Under the pieces are notes generated by a model. It was not told the DNA's origin. It saw only the letters and a program-made list of their open reading frames with translations, and did no database searches. Below are positions 5,921 through 6,541 of a stretch of 6,541 bases of DNA, piece after piece (within the stretch, counting starts at the first letter, position 1; every line of letters starts with the position of its first letter). Origin of the DNA: Pseudomonadota bacterium. Its GTDB lineage: Bacteria > Pseudomonadota > Gammaproteobacteria > Steroidobacterales > Woeseiaceae. A program made the translations under genes and the position numbers. Where the stretch lies: positions 1 through 6,541 of the forward strand of contig JADFGH010000128.1 in NCBI GenBank assembly GCA_022567775.1, written 5' to 3'.

Positions 5921-5949
5921 ACCATAGGAGCCGTCATCGGGACTGTCAA
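5921..5949 (-). promoter_or_regulatory. Strong sigma70 promoter for the adenosyltransferase
   Basis: Read on the - strand, a perfect TTGACA (5949-5944) is followed after exactly 17 nt by TATGGT (5926-5921), 4/6 to the -10 consensus. Transcription would start near 5914, giving a leader of about 40 nt that has no riboswitch landmarks. Confidence 0.65.
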
Positions 5950-5958
5950 GTCGATCAC

Positions 5959-5987
5959 TTGTTTCTGAAATCATCACCAGCCATAGT
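5959..5987 (+). promoter_or_regulatory. Weak candidate promoter for the IMPase-family gene
   Basis: TTGTTT (5959-5964, 3/6) and CATAGT (5982-5987, 4/6) are separated by 17 nt and lie about 30 bases before the ATG at 6019. The region must hold a promoter because the neighbouring gene is divergent, but the match is modest. Confidence 0.3.
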
Positions 5988-6018
5988 TGCGGCTCGTCTG
6001 AATGCAGCAGTTTTCAAC

Positions 6019-6541
6019 ATGGTTGACCCCGGCAAAAAATCGGCAGAACTGAAGATCGCACTGGAAGCCGCGGCCGCTGCGGCAGAAATCAGTCGCGGTT
6101 ACTACCGTGGCAATGTCTCCGTGACGACCAAGGAGGACATGACACCGGTAACGCAGGCTGATCTCGAATGCGAACAGGCGATTCGCAAAATTATTCTTGG
6201 TGCGTTTCCGGATCATGGTTTCTACGGCGAGGAAACCGGGAAGACACAGGAGGGTGCGGAGAAGCTGTGGCTGGTTGATCCCATTGACGGGACCAAGGCT
6301 TTCGTACGCCACTATCCGTTTTTTTCCACGCAGATCGCCCTGATGCGCGACGGTGAGCTGGTACTTGGTGTGTCATGCGGCACGATGTTTGAGGAACTGG
6401 CCTGGGCGGAACGCGGCTGCGGCGCATGGCTGGACGGAGAACGGCTCCGCGTCAGCGAAATCGATGACCCGGAACGCGCCGCAATATCCACCGGCAATCT
6501 CAAGTCGCTAGCTATGAGCGATGGCTGGCCGCGTCTCGGCG
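6019..6541 (+). CDS. Inositol-monophosphatase-family phosphatase, HisN-like (partial, 3' end outside window)
   Basis: The frame is open for 174 codons to the window edge. It encodes the N-terminal half to two-thirds of a lithium-sensitive, Mg-dependent phosphatase of the IMPase/FIG superfamily. Visible motifs are DMTPVTQADLECEQAIR (40-56, with the conserved Asp48), HGFYGEETG (66-74, metal-ligand Glu71/72) and WLVDPIDGTKAFVRHYPFF (84-102), whose D87-P-I-D90-G-T is the metal-binding signature. The second motif aspartate usually found near the C-terminus is beyond the window. GTKAFVR and the ALMRDGELVLGV stretch are most like HisN-type histidinol-phosphatases, but inositol-phosphatase and 3',5'-bisphosphate nucleotidase (CysQ) relatives remain possible. 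The ATG at 6019 gives a normal N-terminal length; no good ribosome site is seen before it, and the frame is open upstream to 5911, so an earlier non-ATG start is not excluded. Confidence 0.85.
   Translation, partial: MVDPGKKSAELKIALEAAAAAAEISRGYYRGNVSVTTKEDMTPVTQADLECEQAIRKIILGAFPDHGFYGEETGKTQEGAEKLWLVDPIDGTKAFVRHYPFFSTQIALMRDGELVLGVSCGTMFEELAWAERGCGAWLDGERLRVSEIDDPERAAISTGNLKSLAMSDGWPRLG

Noticed and set aside
5450..5968. 172-codon open frame on the + strand opposite the adenosyltransferase
   Set aside because: The - strand protein is an unmistakable adenosyltransferase over the same bases; the + strand product has no recognisable motif and reflects high GC third positions.
1..6541. CRISPR arrays, tRNA or rRNA genes, insertion-sequence transposases
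   Set aside because: No regularly spaced direct repeats, cloverleaf-like segments, rRNA landmarks or transposase motifs were seen on either strand.

Overview
The window looks like a chromosomal segment of a gammaproteobacterium. The evidence is a ChpC-type CheW protein (type IV pilus chemosensory system), a BtuB/BtuF pair, ampD-ampE, and a REP-type repeat with the GTAGGAGCGGC head common in Pseudomonas and Xanthomonadales relatives. The lineage is inferred from gene content, not proven. Gene density is high, and overlapping start/stop codons are frequent.

Left part (1-496): the last codons of an unidentified upstream gene overlap the GTG start of a small CheW-domain protein, probably ChpC. 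This is the end of a chemotaxis/pilus operon and has no evident link to what follows.

Centre (497-5191): a plausible sigma70 promoter and a textbook class I cobalamin riboswitch (about 558-780, with a perfect B12 box at 752-768) precede a tightly packed four-gene unit on the + strand. The genes are btuB (outer-membrane cobalamin receptor), ampD (anhydro-muropeptide amidase), ampE (membrane protein) and btuF (cobalamin-binding protein). Gaps are 11 nt, then two 4-nt stop/start overlaps, so the four genes are probably co-transcribed. The unusual point is that ampDE, normally discussed for peptidoglycan recycling and beta-lactamase control, sits between two B12-uptake genes and downstream of a B12 sensor. 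AmpE also resembles the cobalamin enzyme CbiB/CobD.

Junction (5175-5322): overlapping the end of btuF is a 27-codon reading frame that looks like the N-terminus of a GNAT acetyltransferase. It is cut off where an inverted pair of REP sequences begins. The REP pair lies between convergent genes and contains the stop codon of the gene on the other side.

Right part (5318-6541): a PduO/MMAB-type ATP:cob(I)alamin adenosyltransferase on the - strand makes coenzyme B12 from imported corrinoid, so it fits functionally with btuB/btuF. It has its own strong promoter with a nearby inverted repeat. Divergently transcribed from it is an inositol-monophosphatase-family phosphatase that runs off the right edge of the window.

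Together, btuB, btuF and the adenosyltransferase form an uptake-and-activation module for B12. No BtuCD transporter and no corrin-ring biosynthesis genes are visible here.
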